A stretch of 64,000 nt of DNA from an uncultured Aquimarina sp. (GTDB lineage: Bacteria > Bacteroidota > Bacteroidia > Flavobacteriales > Flavobacteriaceae): NCBI RefSeq assembly GCF_947492965.1, contig NZ_CANLOZ010000002.1, forward strand, positions 62,001 to 126,000, in the 5' to 3' direction. The notes under the pieces were generated by a model. It saw only the letters and a program-made list of their open reading frames with translations. It was not told the origin of the DNA and did no database searches. Numbering within the stretch: the stretch's first letter is position 1; each line of letters starts with the position of its first letter. Shown here piece after piece: positions 44,043 to 52,964 of the stretch. The position numbers and the translations under genes were made by a program.

Positions 44043-44942
44043 ATGCAAAAATCTAAACAAGTTTCTATTGGTATCATCCTAGCAATAATTGGAGTAGTAC
44101 TTTTTTCCGCGAAAGCGGTAATGGTAAAAATGGCGTATAAGTATCAGATTAGTTCAGAACATCTATTATTGTTTAGAATGTCTTTTTCTTTACCTATTTA
44201 TTTAGCAATAGCTGTATTCTCAAAAACCAATAATCCAGAGAAAATAAAAAAGTCAGATTATATGTGGATCTTATTTTTTGGTTTTGTGGGCTATTATTTG
44301 GCGAGTTATTTTGACTTTTTAGGATTACAATATATCAAAGCGGGTTTAGAGCGTATTATTTTATTTATATACCCAACATTAGTATTGGTGATATCAAGAA
44401 TTTTTCTAAAAAAGAAAATTTCTAAAAAACAATTAGTAGCTATTGGAATTACTTATATTGGTGTTATTATTACATTCTGGCAGGAACTTCAATTGGATAC
44501 TCCTAATATTCATTTAGGGATTTTTCTTATTTTTTTAAGTGCATTAACATATGCTACATATCTTGTTGGAAGCGGTTGGTTGATACCTAAATTTGGTGTT
44601 GTAGTTTTTACTTCATACGCAATGATTGTTTCATCATTTTGTATTATAACCCAATACCTGCTTTTTGATAGGGGAGATGTTACCAGTTATCCAGGAGAAG
44701 TATATGTTTTAGGTATTTTCATGGCATTTTTTGCTACCGTTGTGCCTTCATATCTTATTTCGGCGGCAATTAGTCGCTTAGGAGCATCGAATGTTGCTAT
44801 TATAGGAAGTTTAGGTCCTGTTTCTACAATTTTACTTGCATTTTTTATATTGGATGAGAACCTTTCTATATTACAGATTTTAGGTGCTACAATTGTAATT
44901 TTTGGAATTTATTTTACAACAAAAAAAGCAAAAAGCTCCTAG
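44043..44942 (+). CDS. EamA/DMT family transporter
   Basis: Ten hydrophobic helices are arranged as two EamA repeats (about residues 8-145 and 155-293), with the typical GLQYIKAGLERIILFIYPTLVLVIS in the first and AISRLGASNVAIIGSLGPVSTILLA in the second. The family exports amino acids or small metabolites from the cytoplasm. The length of 299 aa is normal. Substrate cannot be assigned. A TAATATTG box lies just six bases before the start codon, so if real the message is nearly leaderless (weak support). Confidence 0.9.
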   Translation: MQKSKQVSIGIILAIIGVVLFSAKAVMVKMAYKYQISSEHLLLFRMSFSLPIYLAIAVFSKTNNPEKIKKSDYMWILFFGFVGYYLASYFDFLGLQYIKAGLERIILFIYPTLVLVISRIFLKKKISKKQLVAIGITYIGVIITFWQELQLDTPNIHLGIFLIFLSALTYATYLVGSGWLIPKFGVVVFTSYAMIVSSFCIITQYLLFDRGDVTSYPGEVYVLGIFMAFFATVVPSYLISAAISRLGASNVAIIGSLGPVSTILLAFFILDENLSILQILGATIVIFGIYFTTKKAKSS

Positions 44943-45088
44943 TCGTTATGAATTTATTTTTAATCTTAACAGCATAAAATCGCTAAACTTTATTCTTTTT
45001 TTAGTAAATTAACAAAGAAGAACGATCGTTTCTTTAAGTGCATCGGGAATATGTGGAGAAGCAATCATTTATCAAAAACTAACTAATT

Positions 45089-47278
45089 TTGAGGGGAAGG
45101 TCATTATTTTTTATCCTTTTATGGACTATTCCATGGTTCTCGTATTGTCAGGAAGAATCGAAATTTCCTGTTAATGATAGTTTACAATTTCTAATAGACA
45201 CATCCAATAATTTAACTTTTGAGTATAAAGTCAAAGAATCGCTCGAGTACGCCATAAAAGCTGCTAATTATGCTCATGAATTAAATAATGATCACTATAA
45301 ATCTGAAGCCTACTATCTTATGGCTTACAATTATCAAATAATTGTGGATTATAAAAATGCTGAAGAATATTATAGAAAGTCATTGCATTACGCAGAAAAA
45401 GCAGGTGATTCATTGTTAATTCTATGGAATAATAATGGATTGGGAAATGTTTTTTCGGATGGCTATAAAGATTTAGAAGCATCGTTGGTGTATTATGATA
45501 AAGCCACTGATTTAGGTAAGCGATTAAATAAACCTGAGGAGTATATGACTCCTATCATTAATTTAGCTTGGACTTATGTGGATGCTAAAGAATTTGATAA
45601 AGCTATTCCTTATATCGAAGAAGCCAATAAATTAGTAGTGGAAAATCGTGATATCGAAGGTTATTGTGAAGTGTATTATCTTAAAGGCAGGCTAGCTTTA
45701 AGTCAGAATGACTTTGAAAAGTCTGAAAAATTTTTCCAAGAAGCACTCAATATAGCAGAAAGGCATAATATGTTATTGGAAGAATCCTATATATATGAAG
45801 CTAGAGCAGAGATGTATGCTAAAAAAGGTGAATTAGGTAAAGCCTATGAAGATATCAAACGGTTTCAAGAATATAGAGATAAAGTTTACAATAAAGAAAA
45901 ACTTAAACAAATAGAAATCGCAAGAGTAAGTTTTAATGTAGATGAATATGAAAGAGAATTACAAATAGCGAAAACAGAGAAAGAATATCAATCTCAACTT
46001 GCTAAGAACAATAGAACTCTTAATATTATTGCTGTTATTGGATTGATCTTTTTATTTGGGACTGCATTTTTCTTTTACGTTAGTTATAGGTCTAAGAAAA
46101 ATTTAAGTGATGTATTAAAAGATAAAAATGTACAACTTATAGAAGCTAAGGCAGAGGCTGAAAAACTTACTCAAGTAAAATCACAGTTTATTTCTACAGT
46201 AAGTCATGAGTTAAGAACACCATTATACGGTGTGGTTGGTATCACCTCATTATTATTAGAAGATAAAGATGTTTTAGATAGGCATAAAAAGTTATTAGGT
46301 TCTTTAAAGTTTTCGGGAGATTATCTTCTAAATCTAATTAACAACGTACTTCAAATAAGTAAAATAGAATCTAATAAAGTAAAATTAGCTAAGACACCTA
46401 CCAATCTTTTCAAACTATCACAAAACCTACTCAATTCATTTGAATATCAAGCAAAAAGTAAAGGTAATGAACTTATTTTAGAAGTACCTAACGAACTTCC
46501 AGAGTCCTTAAATGTAGATTCTTTGAGGTTATCAGAGATTTTAATAAACCTCATTGGTAATGCCTCGAAATTTACTGAAAATGGGAAGATTTGGTTACGT
46601 ATTATTTTATTAAGTAAGAAAGAAAACTCGATTCATATCAGATATGAAGTAGAAGATAACGGTGTGGGTATTCCAGATGATAAAAAGGATTTTGTTTTTG
46701 AGAAATTTTCACAGGTAGATCGGGAATCTAATAATGTAGAAGGTACTGGGCTTGGGCTATCTATTGTAAAAAACCTTTTGGAAATGATGGATAGTAGCGT
46801 ACATCTAGAAAGCAATGAAGGAAGAGGTACAAAGTTTTATTTTGATCTTACTCTAGAAATTTTAGAAGAAGGAGAGGAGCTTACTAATAATGAAATGAAC
46901 AATGGAAAAGCCAAAGTGTACCGTAGAATATTGGTTGCAGAAGATAATAAGATTAATCAAATAGTTACTAAAAACTTATTAAGTCTAATTGGATATGATT
47001 GTGTCATTGTAGAAAATGGCTTTAATGCCATTCAAATGGTAAAGAAAGAAGATTTTGATTTAATACTTATGGATTTAAATATGCCTTACTTAAATGGTTC
47101 TGAGGCTACCAAACGAATACGAGAATTTGATCAGAAAACTCCTATCATCGCACTTACTGCTGCAGAATTAGGAGAAGTAAAAGAGGATTGTTTAGAAATA
47201 GGTATGAATGATTTAATTAATAAACCTCTTAATAAAAATGATTTAAGAGATATTATTGTTAAAAATTTACTGCCTTAA
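45089..47278 (+). CDS. TPR-containing hybrid sensor histidine kinase/response regulator
   Basis: A signal peptide (RSLFFILLWTIPWFSYCQ) precedes TPR repeats over about residues 50-270, a membrane helix (about 311-330), a coiled segment, HisKA with VSHELRTPLYG (His 373), HATPase_c with DNGVGIP and GTGLGLSIVKNLLEM, and a receiver domain with phospho-acceptor Asp near 662 (LILMDLNMP). The TPRs should lie in the periplasm. I choose the TTG at 45089: an in-frame TAA lies at 45080 and the first in-frame ATG would delete the signal peptide. No output partner is adjacent. Signal and targets unknown. Confidence 0.88.
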   Translation: MRGRSLFFILLWTIPWFSYCQEESKFPVNDSLQFLIDTSNNLTFEYKVKESLEYAIKAANYAHELNNDHYKSEAYYLMAYNYQIIVDYKNAEEYYRKSLHYAEKAGDSLLILWNNNGLGNVFSDGYKDLEASLVYYDKATDLGKRLNKPEEYMTPIINLAWTYVDAKEFDKAIPYIEEANKLVVENRDIEGYCEVYYLKGRLALSQNDFEKSEKFFQEALNIAERHNMLLEESYIYEARAEMYAKKGELGKAYEDIKRFQEYRDKVYNKEKLKQIEIARVSFNVDEYERELQIAKTEKEYQSQLAKNNRTLNIIAVIGLIFLFGTAFFFYVSYRSKKNLSDVLKDKNVQLIEAKAEAEKLTQVKSQFISTVSHELRTPLYGVVGITSLLLEDKDVLDRHKKLLGSLKFSGDYLLNLINNVLQISKIESNKVKLAKTPTNLFKLSQNLLNSFEYQAKSKGNELILEVPNELPESLNVDSLRLSEILINLIGNASKFTENGKIWLRIILLSKKENSIHIRYEVEDNGVGIPDDKKDFVFEKFSQVDRESNNVEGTGLGLSIVKNLLEMMDSSVHLESNEGRGTKFYFDLTLEILEEGEELTNNEMNNGKAKVYRRILVAEDNKINQIVTKNLLSLIGYDCVIVENGFNAIQMVKKEDFDLILMDLNMPYLNGSEATKRIREFDQKTPIIALTAAELGEVKEDCLEIGMNDLINKPLNKNDLRDIIVKNLLP

Positions 47279-47498
47279 TCATAAAAAACGTGAGATAGAA
47301 TAAGAGCATTATACTATTGATAAAAAAATATTTTAGAGGTTTCGATAATTGTTATTTTGTTTCGGTTTGATCAAAATGACTTTTGATTAAAGTCGAATAA
47401 TTAATTTTAGATAATTACTTTCACTTTATTTCAACTAGTAAAAATTAATATAGTTGAATTTTTATTTTACTTATGACAAATATGGTAAAGTAAGCAGG

Positions 47499-47984
47499 TT
47501 AATAATCTAGTATTAGTAATAGTCTATTTCTATTTTTTTTGTCTTTTTGTATAATTTTCTTATAGGTTAATAAAAATTCTTCTAGTATTTCTTGATGTAA
47601 AGTTTTTTCTAAACTTTCTAAAAGGTTTTTCTTAGTGAGTTTTACAAGTTCTAGTGGTGCATATTTTGTTCTGTAGTAATAGGTTGTAAATGGGTTAAGT
47701 TTGTTAATTCCCCTTTTGGTTTCTTTATAAATATGAATCCAATCATTGCAACCTTCAAACTCACAAAAGTTACCATTTGGTAAAATGGTAAATCCAAAAG
47801 GATCAATTTCTGATTCTTCATATAAATGGGTAGTCATTATTTTTTTTATTTGACTAGATCTTAAAGGACTTTTGGTATAAAACATTAATATTTCCATTCT
47901 TTGTAAAAGGTCAAAGACCTCTATTTTTTGCATACCTTCAAAATTACGCATGACTTTATATAAAAGTTGTTGTTCTTGTTTCAT
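47499..47984 (-). CDS. Hypothetical protein downstream of the C39 exporter
   Basis: I do not recognise the family. The 161-aa product is soluble, with no signal peptide or membrane helix, and is rich in Lys, Leu and Glu, with a predominantly helical appearance and a central NFCEFEGCNDWIHIYKE segment holding two Cys. It is the last gene on the minus strand after the ABC exporter, 140 nt away and beyond an imperfect hairpin. It could belong to the secretion cluster (for example an immunity or regulatory protein), but nothing in its sequence shows this. Confidence 0.6.
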   Translation of the reverse strand: MKQEQQLLYKVMRNFEGMQKIEVFDLLQRMEILMFYTKSPLRSSQIKKIMTTHLYEESEIDPFGFTILPNGNFCEFEGCNDWIHIYKETKRGINKLNPFTTYYYRTKYAPLELVKLTKKNLLESLEKTLHQEILEEFLLTYKKIIQKDKKNRNRLLLILDY

Positions 47985-48071
47985 AGTTATTATATAAAGG
48001 TTAATCTATATAAAATATCACATTAGTGCTGTAAACAGATCTGTCAGGTTTTGTAAAACTATATTAGTATT

Positions 48072-48113
48072 CGAAAGGTTCACATACCAAGACAAGTTTG
48101 GTATTAACCTTCG
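48072..48113 (-). repeat. Imperfect hairpin after the C39 exporter gene
   Basis: CGAAAGGTT (48072-48080), ATACCAA (48084-48090), 7-nt loop, TTGGTAT (48098-48104), AACCTTCG (48106-48113): two stacked stem segments with small bulges, 12 nt past the exporter stop. No T run follows on the minus strand, so it looks like a stabilising or processing structure more than a terminator. Confidence 0.6.
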
Positions 48114-48124
48114 GAGTCTTGTTT

Positions 48125-50317
48125 CTAATATAAACTTTGTAGTGATATATTCTTATGAAGTTCGTTCCAAAAATCGCTGTAAAAATTTTCAGATCTTAGT
48201 AATTCTTGGTGTGTTCCAGATATGCTTGTTTGTCCATTTTCTATTACACAAATTTGATCTGCTATTTTTGGTAATGAATGCAATCGATGCGAGATAAAAA
48301 TGATTCCAATTTTATCCTTGATATCTTGTAAAAGTTTTAATGAGAATTGCTCCGTTTTTCTGTCCATAGCGGATGTATATTCATCGAGTATTAATAATTG
48401 AGGCTTTTTATATAGAACACGAGCTAACGCTATGATCTGTTTTTGACCTCCAGAAAGATTGATTCCATCTTCTCCTAAAATCGTAGTATATCCCTGTGGG
48501 AATTGTGCAATATAGATATCCAAACCATATGCCTCACAAAATTTTATAATATTTTCTGGTGTGTCTTCATTACCTAAAATAATATTGTCTAATACGGTAC
48601 CATTGAATATCTCTATATCTTGCTCAATAACACCGATTATATTTCTCCATGAATCTAATCGAATTTGATCGAGAGAATATGTATCATTTATAACGATATC
48701 TCCGTGTTCTGGATGATAGAATTTCTGGATTATCTGTCCCAATGTACTTTTACCACTACCACTTTCCCCTACAATAGCAATACATTCTCCTTTTGATATT
48801 TTTAGTGAAATATTTTGAAACAAAGGACTTCTTCCAGCAAAACGAAATCGTACATCTTGGATAGACAAGGACTCAAAATTGTGTAAGTGAATATTTCCAT
48901 CTTTTTCTTTTTCTATCGATGCAAATTCATACATTCTGTTAAAAGCAACTTTAGCTTCATTTAAAGGAATAGCTATTAACGCTATATTGGCTACAGATGG
49001 TAATAGCGAGCCAGCAACTCCAAGAATAGCCATTAATTCTCCTATTTGTAAGGTGTTGTAGTACACACTTAAAGTTGTATAGCTTAGAATTGCTATAAGG
49101 AAAAATACACTAAATGCATTAGAAAATAATGACAATCGGATATGAATTTTGCCTAAATCAAAAACACAATCTTGATAATGTCCATAGATTAGTTTGTTTA
49201 ATTTCTGAAACAAGGTTTGTTTATTATTGTTTTTGATGGTTGCAATACCATTCATAGTGGAAATATAATTACTCTGACTATTTGCTCTGGATTGCATTAC
49301 CTCTTTTTGGGAATTTATGATTTTAGTATTAAAACTATAGATAAGAATAAAATACAACGGAAGACTAACAGAAGCAATGAGCCCCACTTGCCACGAATAA
49401 TAAAACAAGAAGCCAAGAGAAACAATGGAAACCAAAATGTTAACTACAAAATTATTGGCAACTAGCTGAATCACTTCTTGTACCCGTTGGGTATCATTAA
49501 GCCTAGAAACCAATTCTCCTATTTTCCTAGTATCAAAAAATGGTTTGGGTAATTGTAATAAAGCTCCATAAAAATCATTAATGATTCTATTGTTAAAATC
49601 CTTACTTTGTCTTAGTAAAAAATAAGATCTTAAAACAGTAAATCCACTTTTTACCAGTAACAAAAATGTAACCAAGGCAATTCCTGTGATCAATTTTGTA
49701 TAGTCTTTGGTAGGTAAAATGTCATCGATTAGTTTTTGAGAAAAAACTGCCATAACCATACCTAATATTGCAGTTAATAACCCTAAGACAGCACTAAAAG
49801 CTAAAAGATTATAATCTTCTTTTAGCAATCTTATAAACCAAGCTTTTTTAGCTGTTTTATGTTGTTCTTGTTTTACAAAAGATGTGTTAGGCTCTAATGT
49901 TAGACAAGTTTTTGACTTCCAGATATTTTCTAATTCATCTTTAGTATAATAAAGGATTCCTTTTGCAGGATCACCAATTATAAACTTGTTATCTCTTGTA
50001 CCATAGCATACAACATAATGCTGTAATCTATTATCTATAGTTACATGAAGAATCACTGGGGATGGATGGTCTATTAATGCTTGTATATCTGCCTCGCAAC
50101 CTTGTGCAGTAAATCCTAATTGATTGGCACTTTGATATAATCCTAACAGGGTAGTACCCTGTTTGGTAGTACCACTTAGCTCTCTGAGTTTTTCTAGAGA
50201 GTGATCACCCTGATAAAACCGAATCAAAGATAATAGACAAGCTACTCCACAATCACTCTGATCATGTTGTAAGACCAATGTCTTCTCTAACTGTTTTTCT
50301 GTAAATTTTACTTGCAT
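48125..50317 (-). CDS. C39-peptidase-containing ABC exporter (bacteriocin/GG-peptide secretion)
   Basis: The domain order is a C39 Cys protease (about residues 8-140; DQSDCGVACL with nucleophile Cys, His in QHYVVCYG, Asp in IGDPAKG), a six-helix ABC transmembrane domain (about 165-460), and an ATPase (Walker A GESGSGKST, signature LSGGQKQIIALAR, Walker B LLILDEYTSAMD). Such PCAT transporters cut the leader after a double-Gly motif and export the peptide. The start at 50317 (MQVKFTEKQ) is chosen because it begins at the conserved C39 N-terminus; the frame extends upstream to 50374 without homologous sequence. The two GG peptides at 52320 and 52515 are the likely cargo. No HlyD-type partner lies in the window. 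Confidence 0.93.
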   Translation of the reverse strand: MQVKFTEKQLEKTLVLQHDQSDCGVACLLSLIRFYQGDHSLEKLRELSGTTKQGTTLLGLYQSANQLGFTAQGCEADIQALIDHPSPVILHVTIDNRLQHYVVCYGTRDNKFIIGDPAKGILYYTKDELENIWKSKTCLTLEPNTSFVKQEQHKTAKKAWFIRLLKEDYNLLAFSAVLGLLTAILGMVMAVFSQKLIDDILPTKDYTKLITGIALVTFLLLVKSGFTVLRSYFLLRQSKDFNNRIINDFYGALLQLPKPFFDTRKIGELVSRLNDTQRVQEVIQLVANNFVVNILVSIVSLGFLFYYSWQVGLIASVSLPLYFILIYSFNTKIINSQKEVMQSRANSQSNYISTMNGIATIKNNNKQTLFQKLNKLIYGHYQDCVFDLGKIHIRLSLFSNAFSVFFLIAILSYTTLSVYYNTLQIGELMAILGVAGSLLPSVANIALIAIPLNEAKVAFNRMYEFASIEKEKDGNIHLHNFESLSIQDVRFRFAGRSPLFQNISLKISKGECIAIVGESGSGKSTLGQIIQKFYHPEHGDIVINDTYSLDQIRLDSWRNIIGVIEQDIEIFNGTVLDNIILGNEDTPENIIKFCEAYGLDIYIAQFPQGYTTILGEDGINLSGGQKQIIALARVLYKKPQLLILDEYTSAMDRKTEQFSLKLLQDIKDKIGIIFISHRLHSLPKIADQICVIENGQTSISGTHQELLRSENFYSDFWNELHKNISLQSLY

Positions 50318-50418
50318 AATTTTTGTTTTTCGACACTGATAAAGTGCATAATACCATTTTAAAGTGTAAACCAAAATGGAAAAAATTGTGTCCTATAAGT
50401 TATTTGTGTGCTTATACT

Positions 50419-50949
50419 TTAATGGTTTGTTTTTGTAGATAAAAGAGCCAATAGTTTTTCCGATTTTACTTGTCCTTTTTGTCGTTTTACTAATTGTTGA
50501 TTCTGATCATATATTAAAAGATAAGGAACTGAAGTAGCGTCAAAACGTTTGGCAAAATCATTTCGTGGATCAGATAAGAAAGTAATGTAATCATAAGTAT
50601 GTAATTTATATTGTATAGAAAAATGAAGTATCTGTTCTGGATCCTCGTCAGATACAAAAATGAGTTGTGTATTTTTAAAAGAAGCCACATGCTGTTCTAT
50701 CATAGTAGCTTCATGTTGGCAATAATCACATCCACTATTAAAGTAGATAAAAACAGTTGCCTTATCTGGATCTAAGTGATCCCTTGTAAAAGATTGTTTT
50801 TCTAGTGTCTGAAAAGAAAATTCAGGAATATGTTGCAAAGTTGTTTTAACTTCGGATTTATACTGTATTTTAGCATACATTTTATATCCTAAAAAGCATA
50901 ACAACCCAAGCCCGAAAACAACAATGGTTGTTTTTAGAAATGTTTTCAT
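50419..50949 (-). CDS. Membrane-anchored thioredoxin-like protein with CDYC motif
   Basis: One N-terminal hydrophobic helix (about residues 7-26) anchors a thioredoxin-fold domain (about 40-170). The active site is CDYC in VFIYFNSGCDYCQHEATMIE, and the cis-Pro loop is SVPYLLI. The arrangement matches TlpA/redoxin-type extracytoplasmic proteins that oxidise, isomerise or reduce disulfides. It lies between the membrane protein and C39 exporter genes of the peptide cluster. Because both GG peptides have a conserved Cys pair, I infer it may shape their disulfide bond. Confidence 0.82.
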   Translation of the reverse strand: MKTFLKTTIVVFGLGLLCFLGYKMYAKIQYKSEVKTTLQHIPEFSFQTLEKQSFTRDHLDPDKATVFIYFNSGCDYCQHEATMIEQHVASFKNTQLIFVSDEDPEQILHFSIQYKLHTYDYITFLSDPRNDFAKRFDATSVPYLLIYDQNQQLVKRQKGQVKSEKLLALLSTKTNH

Positions 50950-50976
50950 CTGTTTATATTTTTATTGTTTTTTAAT

Positions 50977-51141
50977 GGTTAGATTACTGGATTGTTGGAT
51001 AGTTCGATGATTAGATTACAAGATAATTAGATGTTTGGATTCATTAGTTTTTCAATACTAATCACTCATAACTCATAATTCTGAATTCCCAATTCACATC
51101 TTTCTAACACCTAAAATCTAATCCCTAACACCTAACATCAG
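50977..51141 (-). repeat. Compound degenerate tandem array: 8-nt block then 7-nt block
   Basis: On the plus strand 50977-51040 reads as eight units of 8 nt with consensus NNTTRGAT (GGTTAGAT, TACTGGAT, TGTTGGAT, AGTTCGAT, GATTAGAT, TACAAGAT, AATTAGAT, GTTTGGAT). From about 51051 to 51141 it changes to 7-nt units (TTCAATA, CTAATCA, CTCATAA, CTCATAA, TTCTGAA, TTCCCAA, then ACACCTA-type units). The last unit overlaps the stop codon of the gene at 51138. It fills the spacer between the membrane protein gene and the thioredoxin-like gene. Confidence 0.82.
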
Positions 51142-51761
51142 CTTACATTAAGTGTAAAAAACATGACAGCTACTACCCAAATAAGTAGTGCAGATCCATA
51201 ACTACTGACTACAATTTTTAATGCTTTGTCTTTGGTAACTTTGATTTGCTTACTTAATAACCAAGCTAGTGTAATCCAATAAAACAGTTCGAATAGGTTC
51301 AGCGTCTGGAAAGGATAGACAAACCAGGTTTCTAATCCTTCTTGTCCTACTAGTGCAAGTGCTGACAATGGGTAAAAGCTTTGCACATCTTCTAGCGTAT
51401 AGTCTTGCTGGAAAGCAAACCAACTTATTTTTATAATAGATACAACTACAAAGATAAATTCTGCTTTGGTAACGATGTTGAATAGCTTTTTGAAAGAGAT
51501 ATTTTTATCAAAGAAAAATGTACCCATCCACAAAACACTGCTGATTACACTAATCTTTATCAATAATAAAACAGGTAATAATGCATAAGAAATCCATTGC
51601 CATTTTTTATTAAAGCTTATAATATGCTGTATTTGATCATTGGATAACTGTTCTGATAAAGAATCATATAATAAGGCATCCGAATTTAAGACCCATTGGC
51701 TCAAAAAAGTCAATAAGAGTGTGATTCCTACCAATAGTAGAAACGTATATATATTTTTCAT
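51138..51761 (-). CDS. Polytopic membrane protein of the peptide-export cluster
   Basis: The 207-aa product has about five hydrophobic helices (about residues 4-22, 57-82, 97-113, 153-170 and 182-204) and no recognised domain. The last helix and its short C-terminal tail (FFTLNVS) end at a stop lying inside the tandem repeat array. Proteins of similar size and topology are often found beside C39 exporters in Bacteroidota, and an immunity or accessory role is possible; this is inference from position. It is followed by the thioredoxin-like gene. Confidence 0.72.
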   Translation of the reverse strand: MKNIYTFLLLVGITLLLTFLSQWVLNSDALLYDSLSEQLSNDQIQHIISFNKKWQWISYALLPVLLLIKISVISSVLWMGTFFFDKNISFKKLFNIVTKAEFIFVVVSIIKISWFAFQQDYTLEDVQSFYPLSALALVGQEGLETWFVYPFQTLNLFELFYWITLAWLLSKQIKVTKDKALKIVVSSYGSALLIWVVAVMFFTLNVS

Positions 51762-51923
51762 CTGTTCTTTATTTTTTAATTAGGATCCAATGGAATCTAC
51801 CATTGAATTTTAGTTGGATATTATATATTTTATAGAAATTCACAAAAGATTATTATGAATCCGATAAAATAGTAAATATGAAATGTATTTATATCTGCAA
51901 TTTTATATGACTACGAGTAAGCA

Positions 51924-52082
51924 TCATTTACTTTTTATTGGTTTTACAAGAAATATCATGGTAACTCCAAATAATAGATAAAGTCCTCCTTTTATAAATT
52001 TATGTGGCGAAATAATATCTACTAGATCAGCAAGAATTAGCATTAATGCAGTGATTAAGGAAAATAAAATAATCTTCTTCAA
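51924..52082 (-). CDS. Small membrane protein, about 52 aa, TTG start overlapping the upstream stop
   Basis: A TTG at 52082-52080 overlaps the TGA (52081-52079) of the 63-aa gene, and the frame runs to TGA at 51926-51924. The product opens KKIILFSLITALMLILADLV, then IISPHKFIKGG and LYLLFGVTMIFLVKPIKSK: two hydrophobic helices joined by a short basic loop. This is not an ATG frame; an internal ATG at codon 14 is the alternative. The 4-base stop/start overlap supports translational coupling. A role as a small immunity-type protein next to GG peptides is plausible but unproven. Confidence 0.5.
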   Translation of the reverse strand: MKKIILFSLITALMLILADLVDIISPHKFIKGGLYLLFGVTMIFLVKPIKSK

Positions 52083-52270
52083 TTCTTTCTCAGTTTTTTC
52101 ACCAATTCAAATACAATATAACACACATAAAAGATGATGACTAGATACTGTATCCAATGATCTTCGAAGCTTTTATTTTCACTCTTATATAATTGATAAC
52201 TTGCTCTACTTACTATAAAAAGTAATATTAGTTGATAAAATAGAAACGGAATTAGCTTTTCTTTTTTCAT
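52079..52270 (-). CDS. Small membrane protein, 63 aa
   Basis: The product has two hydrophobic stretches (residues about 7-24 and 40-56) flanked by Lys-rich ends (MKKEKL and KKLRKN), the pattern of a two-helix inner-membrane protein. It lies directly downstream of two GG-leader peptide genes (49 nt) and is coupled to the 52-aa frame after it. Small basic two-helix proteins in this position are typical candidates for immunity to a bacteriocin, but no family is recognised. Confidence 0.6.
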   Translation of the reverse strand: MKKEKLIPFLFYQLILLFIVSRASYQLYKSENKSFEDHWIQYLVIIFYVCYIVFELVKKLRKN

Positions 52271-52319
52271 AAAAAAAATTTGACCTTCCCTTGTTTGAAA
52301 AGGGAAGGTAATTTACAAA

Positions 52320-52502
52320 TTAATGAGATGTTACATAATTATAACAAGATAAAATTGGAATAGCTCTACCAAATATTCTAGCAACTCCATTAGATATAGG
52401 CATGAATATAGCTGCACCACAGGTTAATCCTGCTATAAATGCATCTTCTGTCTCTCCTGATCCTGATATACTCTGTAATTTGTTTATACTTAATTTTTTC
52501 AT
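52320..52502 (-). CDS. GG-leader-type secreted peptide precursor B (bacteriocin-like)
   Basis: The 60-aa product has a short leader, MKKLSINKLQSISGSG, with a G-S-G processing site (a variant of the double-Gly motif, cut expected after Gly16). The core is about 44 residues, hydrophobic and Gly/Ala/Ile-rich (AFIAGLTCGAAIFMPISNGV), with Cys at 28 and 53, exactly 25 residues apart, as in peptide A next to it. Hydrophobic core, leader and C39 exporter support a class II-like bacteriocin or signalling peptide. It starts 12 nt after the stop of peptide A. No known family is identified. Confidence 0.78.
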   Translation of the reverse strand: MKKLSINKLQSISGSGETEDAFIAGLTCGAAIFMPISNGVARIFGRAIPILSCYNYVTSH

Positions 52503-52514
52503 TGTATATTTTTT

Positions 52515-52697
52515 TTAATTTTCATTCGTTCTTTCATCGCTTAATAAACAAGCACTGACTCCCAATAAAGCAACTGGTCCTATAACTGCAAAACCTAGTA
52601 CAGCTGTTGCCAATCCAAAACCACACGCAAATGCTGCTCCTGGTGAAACATCTCCACCTTGAAGATTTTCCATTGTATTTAATTCTAAATTTCTCAT
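52515..52697 (-). CDS. GG-leader secreted peptide precursor A (bacteriocin-like)
   Basis: The 60-aa product has leader MRNLELNTMENLQGG, a textbook double-Gly leader (cut expected after Gly15) with the LxxLxxM/L pattern. The core is 45 residues, rich in Gly, Ala, Val and Leu (AAFACGFGLATAVLGFAVIG), with Cys at 25 and 50, then an acidic tail DERTNEN. It shares the 25-residue Cys spacing and the AxxCG start with peptide B. Together they look like a two-peptide system exported and trimmed by the C39 transporter at 48125. The precursor class is inferred. Confidence 0.85.
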   Translation of the reverse strand: MRNLELNTMENLQGGDVSPGAAFACGFGLATAVLGFAVIGPVALLGVSACLLSDERTNEN

Positions 52698-52777
52698 AAA
52701 ATATAATTTTAATTTTAGTACCTACTCTATGATTAAAGGCTTTTCGGTTTCCGCCTTGTCCGTTGCGCAACGGTTTA

Positions 52778-52917
52778 TTTTAGATTTTTAGATTGTTCGA
52801 TCTTTGGATGATTAGATTATTAGCTTTTCAATAGTAATCACTCATCATTTCTAATTCTTAACTCCTTAACTTCCGCCATCCGTCCTCTGTCTCCCAGCAC
52901 CTAACCCCTAACATCCT
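52778..52917 (-). repeat. Compound degenerate tandem array (8-nt then 7-nt units) upstream of peptide A
   Basis: Plus strand 52778-52825 reads as six 8-nt units (TTTTAGAT twice, TGTTCGAT, CTTTGGAT, GATTAGAT, TATTAGCT). From 52827 the period is 7 nt for thirteen units (TTCAATA, GTAATCA, CTCATCA, TTTCTAA, TTCTTAA, CTCCTTA, ACTTCCG, CCATCCG, TCCTCTG, TCTCCCA, GCACCTA, ACCCCTA, ACATCCT). The first array at 50977-51141 has the same order and similar units at the switch (TTCAATA, NTAATCA, CTCATNA). Confidence 0.85.
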
Positions 52918-52964
52918 TACCACTCATTTTTCATTTATTATTTGGGTTTTCAGGTATCATTTTT

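Noticed and set aside
52534-52770. 78-codon minus-strand frame overlapping peptide A
   Set aside because: It is the alternative frame of the GG-peptide gene, with a Lys/Arg/Ser/Cys-rich product of no recognisable kind.
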